This document shows positions 1 to 11,100 of a DNA stretch of 64,000 bases, piece by piece. The translations under genes and the position numbers were made by a program. Each line of letters starts with the position of its first letter. The stretch's first letter is position 1. Under the pieces are notes generated by a model. It was not told the origin of the DNA. It saw nothing but the letters and a program-made list of their open reading frames with translations, and did not search any database. Where the stretch lies: NCBI GenBank assembly GCA_950106755.1, contig OX467086.1:29034001-29098000 (forward strand). The letters run 5' to 3'. Origin of the DNA: Climacium dendroides (lineage: Eukaryota > Streptophyta > Bryopsida > Hypnales > Climaciaceae).

Positions 1-467
1 AAGAAATCCATGTTTTATGTGACGTTTTAAAATTTTAGTAGATGGATTTTAAGCAACATTGAATAGAACAACTTGTATTTTTATGTCAAGAATAATATCT
101 AATGTAACATCTAAATGTTTGCTAAAATTATGTTACATAAAACACAGGTTTCTTATAGTATATTTAAGCATCAAAGAATTTAATGTAGAAGACATGAAAA
201 AAAATCAACAATGGTTACTCATCGACTACATTCTGCCATCATCCTCACTAATCTTCCATCTTGTGTAGTGCAATCCATGATTGCAACAAATGCACTACCA
301 ATGTTAGGTACTTCGATGACTGTGGAAGGTATGCCCTTTGTTACTATTTGCTTTACTTGTGATTAGTTATGTAAGAAAGGAATTGCAATGCAACAAACTT
401 CCACTACTAGTTTTGATTTTTGTATTGTGCAGTTCTGTCTTTCTCATCACCAATTTTTTCCTACGCC
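1..467. other. AT-rich intergenic sequence, no gene seen
   Basis: No reading frame with a recognisable protein, and no tandem or inverted structure, was found here. A 69-codon open frame at 59-268 looks like chance. Confidence 0.5.
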
Positions 468-615
468 ACTACTAGAAAATTTAGTTGTTTTGTTGTTTTG
501 GCCATGTTGATCCAGTCAAAATTTGACAGAAATCTGTTAAAATCAACAGATTTCTGTCAGATTTTGACCAGATCAACGTGACCAAAACAACAAAACAACT
601 AAATTTTCTAGTAGT
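468..615. mobile_element. 148-bp near-perfect palindrome, CACTA-like MITE
   Basis: The two halves (about 468-538 and 544-615) are reverse complements with few mismatches around a short spacer. The ends read ACTACTAGAAAAT and ATTTTCTAGTAGT. They resemble the CACTA-type ends seen elsewhere in this window (CACTACAAGAAAA, CACTAGTAGAAAA), and the preceding base is C. The centre carries the same TTGACAGAAAT/CTGTCA words that recur in the 215-bp elements near 58.2 and 60.9 kb. No clear 3-bp target duplication was found, so the CACTA assignment rests on end similarity only. Confidence 0.7.
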
Positions 616-1059
616 ATACCTTCATGGCTTGTAGCTGACAATGTTTTCAATTGTCTACTTTTTGCATGTTCATGAGCAACCATGCGAGTAGGAACCATAG
701 GTTTGCAACCTCCGTTGATTGGAAATCACAAAATTGCAGAGATGCTAGTCCTAGTAGAAGGTGTAACTACTTCTAAACATGCTTGAAAGGAGCGGGACCT
801 AAATTGGTAGCATTCAAAAATAATGGCACTAATTCAAGTGGAAAAGGAGCTTGCATGGGAAGAATCAAATATGCATGTTGTTTGAGACCTCATGAATCTA
901 AACTCAACAAAGTAGAGTCATATCAACAATGCCATGATGAAAGTTGGAATTTTTCCTTGTCTCCGTACTGGAGCTGCATATAATAGCAAGTGGAACTAAC
1001 TTGTACTAGAGTATAAACGAATTTTGGATTACTACACAAAGAACAAAACCAACTCATCT
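616..1059. other. Intergenic spacer, no gene seen
   Basis: Mixed-composition DNA between two mobile elements. A 66-codon frame at 783-983 has no recognisable features. Confidence 0.4.
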
Positions 1060-1067
1060 GATTTTTG

Positions 1068-1712
1068 CAGGGTTGTCTATCCGGACGTGACGTGGGCTTT
1101 TCACGTCTGGATGTCATGACGCGTCCGTCCTGACGTGTCATGACGCCGTCAGGATCCGTCCCCAATACTGACGTGACTGTCCCAGCGTGGATGAAGTCTG
1201 TCCAACTGTGGACGGCCTCCTGGACGGCCATCCGTCCCCTCGACGGCCATCCGTCTTCTCGACAACATCCTGGACGGCCATCCGTCCCCTCGACGGCCTC
1301 CTGGACGGCCATCCGTCCCCTCGACGGCCTCCTGGACGGGCATCCGTCCCCTTGACGGCATCCTGGACAGCCATGTGTCCCCTCGACGGCATCCTGGACG
1401 GCCATGTGTCCCCTCGATGACATCTTGGACGGCCATGCATCCCCTCAACGGCATCCTGGACGGCCATCCGTCCTTTGGACCCGTCCCTTGGACGACATCC
1501 TAGACAGCCATGCGTCCTTGGACGGCCATGCGTCCTCTGGACGGCCATCCATCCCCTGGACGGCCTACGCATTCCTTCGACGGCCTCCTAGACAGTTTCA
1601 TCCCCTATGGACAGTTTTCATTGGGATTTCATCCTGACGGACGCCGGGGATGGATCCTGACGTCCGTCCGGACATCCTGACGGATGGACGCGACGTGACG
1701 GGGACAACCCTG
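1068..1712. mobile_element. Non-autonomous hAT-like element with 8-bp target duplication
   Basis: The element starts CAGGGTTGTC and ends GACAACCCTG, a perfect 10-bp terminal inverted repeat. It is flanked by the identical 8-mer GATTTTTG on the left (1060-1067) and right (1713-1720). An 8-bp duplication with CAGGG-type ends is the hallmark of the hAT superfamily. Just inside the ends both sides carry GACGTGACG-like GC-rich words in inverted order. The 645-bp interior has no transposase and is mostly a 31-bp minisatellite, so it must move in trans. Its composition (very GC-rich, many CG dinucleotides) contrasts strongly with the AT-rich surroundings. Confidence 0.85.
1207..1625. repeat. 31-bp GC-rich minisatellite inside the hAT-like element
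   Basis: About a dozen imperfect tandem copies built from the words CTGGACGGCCATCCGTCCC and CTCGACGGCCTC. The spacing is 31 bp between consecutive CGACGGCCT words (for example 1291 and 1322). Towards the right end copies shrink and diverge. Open frames of 70-166 codons on both strands across it are by-products of a stop-poor repeat and are not genes. Confidence 0.85.
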
Positions 1713-1771
1713 GATTTTTGGAGTCTGACTACCACTTAGCGAAAGGTTGAGGGTCTTCTATGGACTTTTCC

Positions 1772-2390
1772 CACTACAAGAGAAAGGGGGTGTTTTCAAT
1801 GAGTTTTCAAATATAGTCCTAGACATAAGATTATAAGTAGTGCCTTTCGTCATGTCACTCAAACTCAAAAGTTGAGCTATAACCCTTGGAGAAAAGCATG
1901 CCTTTTGTACAACGGCAAGGTTGCCATTTGGACTAAAGATGGAGACGTCCACTAGAGACTGAGCCTTCGAACTTCCAACTGTAGCTAGCTATGATTGTAC
2001 TGACATCTTACAATCGTCTTTGAAGTCAACAAATACTGCAATTAAAAGGGGGGCTGCCACAAGGTGGTGGTTGTTGTCGTTGTCATTGTCTTTGTCACCC
2101 TCAACTGCCTCCTTGATAGGCACCTTGTAATTTCCATCATCTCTAGAGAGGAGATCATGAATGTATCCCTTGAACTATACACGTCGTGAATGCAACAAAA
2201 TACATCCTACGGACACTACAAGAAAAAGGGGTGTTTTTAAGTAAGTTTTCAAGTATAGTTCCAAACATATGATTATAAGTGATGACCTTTTAGGAGATTT
2301 TCAATACAATTTTACTAAAAGCACATGTATTTCAAGTAAATTTTTACTAAAAATCTCCTTGAAGGTCATTAGTAAACAACGCCTTGGGAA
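1772..2390. repeat. Two tandem CACTA-like left ends, incomplete elements
   Basis: CACTACAAGAGAAAGGGGG begins at 1772 and CACTACAAGAAAAAGGGG begins at 2214, in the same orientation. Both are followed by similar sequence (GTTTTCAA, then a GATTATAAGT word). The second copy contains an inverted pair around TAGGAGATTTT and AAAATCTCCT (about 2290-2360). No matching right end was found for either, so the limits are approximate. Confidence 0.5.
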
Positions 2391-4078
2391 CATTGTCATC
2401 CGCAGAAAGAACACGTCGGACACTCACTAATTGTTGAGTCAAGGAAATCAACCAAACAAGCTTTGGCAAACCAAATGAAAGAGATAGTAGAGGGCAATTG
2501 TGACTTAAAGAGGTCTAAAATTGACATTCAATTATGTTTGTTTATTGAACAAATGCAATATTAGAGGGATTAGGATTGCCATTTGCATGAGAGTGTACAC
2601 TGCTAACAATAATGTAAAACTCACAATTTGAAGCAAGCACAAATAGTAGTGTGCCTTGCAAATTTGTCTACCATTTTGATAGTGGGACTTCAAGGTTGCT
2701 ACAACAATGTCCAACAAAGTCTTCTACCAGCTGATTCATGCCTTGTACAAATAAAGGATGCCATAGATACTCGACATGGCACAGTTGACTCGGACAACAG
2801 TAGTGGATCTATACAAAAGACAAACCATATCTTGCATACATAGTTATAAGTATGAATAACAATAGTCCAATACTTTCATTTTCATTGGAAAAATAAATAT
2901 GTATACCATTTTGACTATGAAAATGCCATGTACATTTTGATAGCAAGCATAAATAAAAAATATGTCATGTACAGAAGCAAGTGAGTTCTGTGTGTTGTGC
3001 AAAATATTGTCTTCAAACTAAAACCATATGTTGCATGGCTAAATACAATCTAAGATCTCAATGCTTCATTATTTCCAATACCAAACCTACATTAGAAGAA
3101 GTTTGAGCCTTGAAAAGGGCCATCAATTCCTTGATAGCAAGGAATGTTGGCCAAAACACTTGTTCACAACTTGAGGAACTTTTTTTTCATGGCCCTTTGA
3201 AGGCCTAAATTTTTTCTTAATATCAGTTTGTCTAAAGCCTCAGTACTTCCCGTAGTGCTTGCAATGTTCGCCTCTAAAACACAAGATACATTCTTGTAGT
3301 AGAGGATTTCCAATAGACATTCAACATCCTTGTGACTTTGCTAAACCCTTGAATGACCCTCGAGCTCTAGGCATATGACACTGTATCAACCAAATACACT
3401 TATAGCCAAATTTGTAGAAGTGCTTTATCGATGCGCTTGCACGATTTCAACCAAATTGATTGGAACTACAAGGCATGTAGGCGGGCGGGAAAATTTGGGT
3501 GAGGTGCGTCAATACCGCAACGCGTGGGATTTTACCAAAACGATTATTTATCCGTGAAATAGAGTCCTATACATTAAATTCTTTTTTAGAAAATTCACAG
3601 TTGAGTCACCACTAGATCGCTCTGGTGGTGGCTTTACCTAGGTAGGAGGAACAAGTAAAAAACTTGTGACAGTGAATTTTGAGCCGGATCACAGTGATTT
3701 TACTTTCCAAAGCTTTGTATGCACAGGAGCCGAGCCGCCCGAAATTGCGACAAGCAAGATCTCCATACGTCTACCGCAAGCTTCGTCATTGTTGTCCTGC
3801 AATTGTACTTCATCAGTATTGGACATGCTATGTTGGCAACACATGGGTGAGGAGCCGTGGCGGTGTCGGGGTGACAAGGGTTTGCTTCGAAAATACACGG
3901 GGTATTTAGCTGCAACTGAGAGTGACGAGATTAGAAGAAAAAAAAATAAGGTTTTTAAAATCCAATATTGTTCTCAAAACACAGATTAGTCTAAACTAAC
4001 AACCTTGTTTGCACTCAAGACCCGAGGCATCTAGTAGTATCTAATGCCGATTAGGCTTACAAGCCTTGTTGGTATCTA
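2391..4078. other. Intergenic, probably decayed repeat DNA
   Basis: No gene recognised. Around 3480-3990 the GC content rises and there are overlapping open frames on both strands (longest 107 codons at 3666-3989). None resembles a known family, and none has a convincing start or splice context. This segment sits immediately before a dispersed repeat and is probably part of the same decayed transposon. Confidence 0.35.
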
Positions 4079-4490
4079 CCGCTGTCGTGGTGAAAGGGGT
4101 GCGTTTAGAGAACACGCAAAGTGTCTGGCTACTAGTTGTAGTGCTTTGATGGAGATTCTTCTAATTTGTATCTTCTCTTGGTTTTTGAAATCTTCAAACT
4201 CAAATCTTCACCCGATCTTCACCCATCCTATCATGTGGTGGCTCTAAAGAGTCTGGATAAGGGTGTGTAATAAGAAACAAGTTTTCGGACGGGTAAATCG
4301 GGACAGCAAAACACGAGCTGTCGTCCGAATGATGAGCTCCTAAACCTCAAATTCACTGGTTAATTGGTCATTAATCCAACCTCACCAATGAGAACAATAT
4401 AAGATTCGACCATGCAAGTGATCAACCCCACTTCGTCGCCCACAACACAAAAAGAGGCTAAGTTGGATATCCACATAGCCTGAAACAGAT
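4079..4490. repeat. ~400-bp dispersed repeat, copy A
   Basis: From the word GTGAAAGGGGTGCG onward this stretch is closely similar, in the same orientation, to 63589-64000 at the far end of the window. Shared blocks include AGAGAACACGCAAAGTGTCT, GTGCTTTGATGGAGATTCTT and AAACAAGTTTTCGGACGGGT. The copy at 63589 runs off the window. Two direct copies suggest a long terminal repeat or part of a longer interspersed element. I see no TG...CA ends or primer-binding site, so the class is open. Confidence 0.7.
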
Positions 4491-4661
4491 TTACAATGCA
4501 AAATTGAATGCAACGATCCTCCAAATCTAAATTGGAACAACAATAAAAAACAATGGGCCTCCAAAGCTGGTCAGGAATGACAAAGCCACAAGCTACAGTA
4601 CACGGCTAGGTCCTCGGCATGTACGGCCCTTAAATCTTCAAGTCTTCATGTCTTGGACTCT

Positions 4662-4710
4662 TCAAGTTTTTAAGTTTTCAAGTTTTCAAGTTTTCAAGTT
4701 TTCAAGTCTT
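4662..4710. repeat. 8-bp microsatellite (CAAGTTTT)n
   Basis: Several near-perfect tandem copies of CAAGTTTT follow a degenerate TCTTCAAGT-rich stretch. Confidence 0.7.
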
Positions 4711-5947
4711 CAAAAGAACTTCAAAGTGCAAAAAATCACTAAAGAATTTCTCCCTACACTAGTTGTGACCTTCTTCCTAGAGCCATAGATGGCTTAAGTC
4801 TCCAAATGCTTAGTGTAATAGCATTTTGGAAAGTTAACTTCACAAGCAAAACACCCTTCAAATTTCAAGTTTATCTAAACTATTGTCCCAAATTATTAGA
4901 GTGCAAAGTAGAGGTTCTTTAATTCCCTTGGCAACCAACTACTACCTCTATAATCTTTTATAATTTTTAAACTACAAATCTAAATTGCAAGTGCAATAGC
5001 AAACTAAAATCCTAACACTGATATCTACAACTTGAAAATTTTTCATAAGAAACTAAAACTCTGTCCAAAAGTTAATGAGGAATAAAGTCTCAATTTCCTA
5101 AACTATGAAGGCAGTCCACCCTCCTATCTTTCACAATTCATAACTTTCTCAATATGAGTCCAAACCAAGTAAATGAACTCATTACAAATGAAAAATTTTA
5201 CAAACTAACTCTTCAAGAACTTCCAAAGTCATATAAAATATAAATTCAAAGTTGTAGCCACCACAAGTTTCGGTCTTGCTTCTCCTGAATCTCAACTTTC
5301 CTCCAAACCTTCACCTCCTCATAACTTTTCTTTCCAAACTCCAAATTAGATGAATGATGACTCTTTAGAAAGCTACTACAATGATATACACTTCTTTCAA
5401 ATATGAAGACAAGTTGAAAATTACTCCAAAAGTTATGACTCAAAGAAGTCTCTGCTCTTCTCAATGGAAGGCCTTGGGTCTGCTCAACTTCAAAATTCTA
5501 TAACTTTTGATTCACAAATCCAAATTCAACTTGCAAAAACAATTTGGAAAGTTTACATCACAAGGAATGAGATGCCAAAGTTTTCATTTCAAAAGATCAA
5601 TGCTCAACAAGCTACATCAAATCGAAATTTGCCCTCAAACCCCAACAACCAACACACTCCCCTTCACGATAAGATTCCTCTCTCCACCTTTTCCTCCTTA
5701 TTTAAGGTGAGAAGTGGGATCACTTCAGCCTATGCCCCTACTAAGGCCCACCTAAAATTCTGACCACTTCCCCATTCACATTCATTCCAAACCGTAGTCT
5801 TTTTTAACTAAAATTCTATTCCCAATTTCACTTCCAGCAAATACAATCACCCATTGTGATTTCAATAAACACTTAAAACATAACTTTAAGAACTAAAACT
5901 TAATAAATATCAACTAAAGGTAAAAAAACAAAGTTTCAATCAAAGCT
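4711..5947. repeat. AT-rich 3' flank of the unrecognised repeat frame, copy 1
   Basis: Read on the minus strand, this lies downstream of the decayed frame at 5948-6387. It is rich in repeated phrases such as CATAACTTT and CAAACTCCAAATT. The segments at about 7150-7660 and 58950-59930 have the same character and the same position relative to their frames. It appears to be the long 3' part of one dispersed repeat unit. The open frame at 5464-5763 (+) is not credible as a gene. Confidence 0.45.
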
Positions 5948-6387
5948 TCACTCCATTTGAAGAAACTTGAGAATGCGTTTGACGGTAGTGGCAACATATT
6001 CTGCACGCTCAGCCTTTAACAAAGGATTAACAGGCCCTTCCAATCATCGTTGGTGGTCACGATTACCCTCCACAGGCCGAGCCATACAAAAATATTGGTC
6101 CTTGTTCTTGCCTTCATAACTCGCCTCGAACGTCATTACACGAGTGTCTGGTTCAACATATACGACTTGAAATAAGATCACCAACGCTTGAGCATCAACA
6201 TCAAGATTATCGTGCAATCGTCGCTTCACACGAGGTTGTTTTGGTGGTCGAGACGGTCCGACTTTTTCTCGAGAACATCTTGTGGCAAAAGAGGTTGATC
6301 CGGCAATTGTGATTGTGAAAGCTCAAACTCAACGTCCGGTTGAGGCTCTTCATCTTGAGACTCAGAAAAAACCCTCCAATTCGACAT
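5948..6387 (-). pseudogene. Unrecognised repeat-borne ORF, copy 1 (frameshift and internal stop)
   Basis: I do not recognise this protein. On the minus strand it starts MSNWRVFSESQDEE, has an acidic Gln/Leu/Pro-rich head (SQSQLPDQPLLPQ), then a basic linker (PPKQPRVKRR). A conserved core follows (HDNLDVDAQALVILFQVVYV ... YFCMARPVEG ... HQR), with a helical tail ending KRILKFLQME. One frameshift separates the head from the linker, and a TGA sits where copy 3 (59939-60397) has a Trp codon. The unbroken length would be about 150 residues. Three copies share the same start, end and order, so it was a real coding unit of a dispersed repeat. The copies are now broken. Confidence 0.6.
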
Positions 6388-7664
6388 TTGAACTTACAAA
6401 GTAGAAAACAAATTCACTAATAAGGTTGAATGAAGGTTTAAGGCAAGTCCATCCACTTATATATCTTCACAGGACAACATCACCTTCAAGCTTCTCGACT
6501 CCATAGCATCACTATGAAGTTATTGAACAAAACATATAATAATATGTTTTTACAATATGTACCGAGTTACAACAGGACACTGCTAGCCCAAAGCCTGAAA
6601 TACAAACACTTTCAAGTAGTTTTGATGACTATTTAAGTACCCGCAACTATCTACAAGGTAAGAGCAACCTGCACCTGTATCACCACCAAACCTTATGATC
6701 TGCTGGTTATTATTTCAGCCTCACCACAATAGAAAACTAACACCGCCCACGTGGTGCACACTCAATGGTCTCGCCGGCCAATAACCCGACCTCACCACCA
6801 CGATACAACTAAAAATTGAAAGCACCTAACCGAAAACACAAATTGGGACAAAGTTCGCCACGGGAGAAAGTACCAAGACAAAAGGCACATTGAATCTTCT
6901 TCCCCAAACAACACTTAAGAAAGAAAATGAAAGCAAATAGAATGCACCAAATGCATCCACCTGCAAACCTCACCCAAACTCTCCAAATAGAAAGGCACTA
7001 AACCTTTCTTCACTCAAACTCTCATAATTTTCTCTAAAATGCTTTAAATGCTTTAAAAATGAGTCTTTAAAAAGATAAAAAAGACTAATCTAATACTTCT
7101 AAATCTTAAAAAGAAAAAGAAAAACTACAAGTCACGGTGGTCACTCGAATCTCTGCCCCTCTTCAATTAAGTGGTAGCAGACCTTTTTTCACTCTCTCGC
7201 TTATAACTTTTCACTCACAACTTCAAATCAAGCAAGAATGGTCTTTTTAGAAGCACACAAACTTCAGAAACAAATTCTTCAAATTTCATTGTAAAACTTA
7301 AAATACATCAAAAGTTATGATTCCTCGAAATCATAGGTCTCTTATTTCCTTTTCCTACACACAAATTCGACTAGGCAAAAGAAAAATGGGACCTATCTAT
7401 CAAATAAAACCTAGAGTAGGGGGGCAACCCATGTACAATCACCATGGGTCTTTAAACCTTCACTAGTCATAGAAAAGACCTTCTAAAATGTTTATCTCAC
7501 CTCCAAAGGCCCAAACTACCACCAAAGTTAAATTTTAGTAAGTAAATCTCGTTTAAACCTCTATCCTTTGATTTTAAACATATAAATAAACTATAAAATA
7601 TGAAATAATCACTATACTAAAATAAAAGCCAAACAAAGGTAAAAATTGAAGTCGAAGAAGAATA
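6388..7664. repeat. Flanks of unrecognised repeat units 1 and 2
   Basis: No gene. 6388-6560 (upstream side of copy 1 on the minus strand) resembles 8124-8290 and 60398-60500. 7150-7660 is the 3' flank of copy 2. Words such as GCCGGCCAATAACCCGACC near 6780 have a counterpart near 8440 (ACGGCCAATACCGGAAC). The two units are therefore probably tandemly placed copies of one repeat. Confidence 0.4.
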
Positions 7665-8123
7665 CTACTCCATTTGAAAGAACTTTAGAATGCTCCGGAC
7701 GATAGCAGCTACATAGTCAGCACGTTCGGCCTTTATTAAGGGATTCACTAGCCCTTTCAATCAACGTTGATAGCTAGAACTTCTTCTAATCGGCCTAACC
7801 TTACAATAGTACTGCTCTTCATTAAGTCCCTCAAAATTGCTCTCGAAAGTCACATCTTCAGTGTTTGATTCAACACAACTGACTTGAAGCAGAATCACCA
7901 AAGCATGAGCATCTCTTTGAAGATTGTCATGCCAACATTGCTCCACACGAGGTTGTTTCAGTGGCTGAGAAGGTCCACCTTTCTCTCGTGAATGAACTTA
8001 CCATGGTATCGTTGACATCAATTGGGTTGGTTGATCCGGTAGTTGAGACAAAGAAAGTTCTAGCTCCGTTTCTAATTGAGACTCGAGATCTTGCGACTTC
8101 ATAAAAATCCTCCAATTCGACAT
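7665..8123 (-). pseudogene. Unrecognised repeat-borne ORF, copy 2 (broken)
   Basis: This has the same architecture as copy 1: MSNWRIFMKSQD at the start, SLSQLPDQP in the head, then a stop and frameshift. The linker reads PLKQPRVEQCW and the core HDNLQRDAHALVILLQVSCV ... EEQYYCKVRPI, with the end reading ILKFFQME followed by TAG. As in copy 1, the codon after HQR/YQR is TGA followed by TTG, where copy 3 has TGG TTA. The shared stop indicates that copies 1 and 2 descend from one already broken parent, or that both suffered the same C-to-T deamination. Confidence 0.55.
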
Positions 8124-11100
8124 TTGAAAATCAAACTCCACAATGAATCACAAACTTTATAGATTCAAAAAGATTAACTCGAATTAATGAAGCTAATTCA
8201 AGGTTGAACTCTTTATATCATTCACTGTTAGTTACAAACGTCACCATGAAGCTCCTAGAAGCGTCATCAATAAGTTTCTTTTCCCCAAATCATAAAATCT
8301 CATTATAATAATGTATCGGTGTAAATTTATATCATATACAAATTCACAACACAACAACAGTGTAACCAATTTTCCTAGAAAATTCTAGTGGCATCGATTC
8401 CTCAGAGGGGGACATGTTTAACCACTCCAGATGGTCCAACGGCCAATACCGGAACTGTAAAGGTCAATAGTGCATCACCATTGGGATTCAAATGAAACAA
8501 ATAAGAATCTAAATGTTCTTCTGAATAAAACAAATAAGAATTTGAATATTGCGTGATGAATCCAAAGCTTCATCTCCCACCACAAGCCCTACTCTCTTGC
8601 CTCCTCTTGCCAATACGTTTGCAGAACTGGACCCGCACAAGCAACAAGTCACTCTGCATATGTAGAACCCCTAAAATGTATCCCCTTCCATGTATTATGT
8701 TCATTTTTTTCCATTCTATTCTATATTTTGGGCTGTGAAAGCCAGCAATCATTCCACAATTGCATCCGCTACAACTTTATTGTGCACACTAAATCCTAAT
8801 TTTGGCAAACAGGTATGCAAATATATATAAAATTGCGACATACAACCACAAAAGGCGTTCAGGCCATTCAGAAATTAAGAACATTGTGTAGTAAGTAGCA
8901 CCAAGTGATAACGTTTGAAAGAAACGTGACATTCAAATCAGACTTCACAAGTTCATATGGAGTTATTTGAATGATTGCTTCAATATTGCAAAGGAATTCT
9001 CCATAATACTACGACCCCTACAAAGTTTCTTGCTGAAGAGAGTGTCTGCCATGTTGAGGTGCCCCTACTACCTATGAGACACCATGAGCTTTGATTATAT
9101 AAATTGAAAGATATTTTGCATTTAAAGTAAAGTAAACATTTATTCTTATACCTTGTTTGACTAGATTTTAAATCTTTAAATATTTTTAATTTAGAGTTCC
9201 TCAAAATATATTTTGAACTAAACAATTTATATTGAAAAATTGAGTCGAGAGTCTTTGGAAAAAAATTCAGAAGGAAAAAGTTTAATTTTCATTCATTAAA
9301 AAATTATTAAGTAGAAGTAGGTACAAGGTTGATGAAAAAATTGAATTGTTAATAGGTCTAAGATGGAATTAAAACACAATAATCCCAATGATGAAATTGT
9401 TTCAATAAGTCAACTAAATCCTTTCAAACATTTTTTTCTTACATTTTTTTGAAAATTTCTTCTGAAAATAAAGTTTGAAATTTGGAGTTTTTGCATAAGG
9501 GGCCTCTACCATGTTATAGGTGGAAGATTGACACTGCAATAGTTATGGTACTGAAAGATGGCAATAAGAAGTTACTCATCTACTATAGGTACTACACTTG
9601 GCAAATTTCTAATTATTTTTGGACTACTTCACGTCTTTCTTTCAAGTACCCAAATTACTCACCTTTTCAAATTTAGATACAAACAATACATAGGATACAA
9701 TCGGGTTTTTTAATTTGGCTAAGTAGATTTTTCAAACAATATTTGTTCATTTTTCAATTTAAATCATATGGATACATGGATACATATCCAATTATGGTGT
9801 ATTGAACCCTACATACAAGCTTTATAGATACAAAGATATAACTACACTATATTAAATATAAGCAAATTGTGACTTTTATAATTCTCATTTTATTATTATA
9901 TTCTTATGAATGTAGACACCTTTGATCCTTTGATCGATTGCACATTTCTCCCTAGAGACTACTATTCTTATAATTGCAATGTTTAACATCAAATATTATG
10001 CCTTGGTGTTTTAAACATCTGCACAATACCATTCAAAAGTACACCTACCTTTATTTTCTTTTAAAAATCACACTTCAATTCATAAAATTTACTTTTGTAA
10101 TTACGATTTTTTTCTAAAACATATTAATATAAAATGCAAAATAGTAGTCTCTCATTTATAACATCCAAAATCATAGTTGGAATACTCAAATTTTTATGAA
10201 TTATCACAATAGTTGTTAATGCTAATATACATATGTACTCAATTTTCTAAATACTAAATATAACATTCCTAAATCCTCATTTAAACTAACATTTTACAAC
10301 ATTAATCAATTTGCAATAAAATACTTTATACATTTACTTCTCAAAAAAATAGAAATTAGAACACAATCACCTCCCCTCCTTGCAATGAGCCTATTTAAAT
10401 AACATACATTGACACATTGTTATACTTGCTTATCATACACATCCTTCCATACTACATTTAAATCATCTATATAATATGATTTGCATCATCTCATTTGTTT
10501 CATGAAATACAAAGCCTTTTTCTTAATGAAAGTTTGTAATTTTTTGAAGTCGTATGTCCAAACCTTTGAGGACATGAAATCAAAATGGGCGTGGTATCTA
10601 AAATTAATGTCTTAAATCCTACAACCCTTTAATGCCCTAACATCTATTTTCTGAAAGACAAACAAAGTGCTTCACACTAATATTTGTCTCATTCACCTAA
10701 ATCAATTCTTAAATCTTTAAAAGATGACCATTCTTTATGATCAATTTGATGAAATTGAAGTAAATGATATGTTTATACAAAGATAAAAGTAAAAATGTGC
10801 AAAAAAACAAAAAAATTGGACATTGATTTTGAAGCAATCTGCAAGACTATAAGTGTTCAATGAATGATTTTAGACCACTATACAAGGAACAAAAAACAAA
10901 AATTCATATTTTCATCCAATTATAATTTAGGAGACTAATTGTATGATTTTTGTAAATGTCTACAAACATTTTTGGTTGATTGACTTCCATTGTTTCACCT
11001 ACATGTAAAGATTAAATTTTTAAAAATGATGGAGGGCATCTAGAACATGGCATATGCCCAACACAAAAGTATATCTATGGGCATTGTCATTTCTAGGGTG

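Noticed and set aside
923..1637. Overlapping open frames of 70-166 codons on both strands
   Set aside because: They are produced by a stop-free 31-bp minisatellite inside a hAT-like element. The repeat length is not a multiple of three, so all frames stay open, and there is no protein-like conservation.
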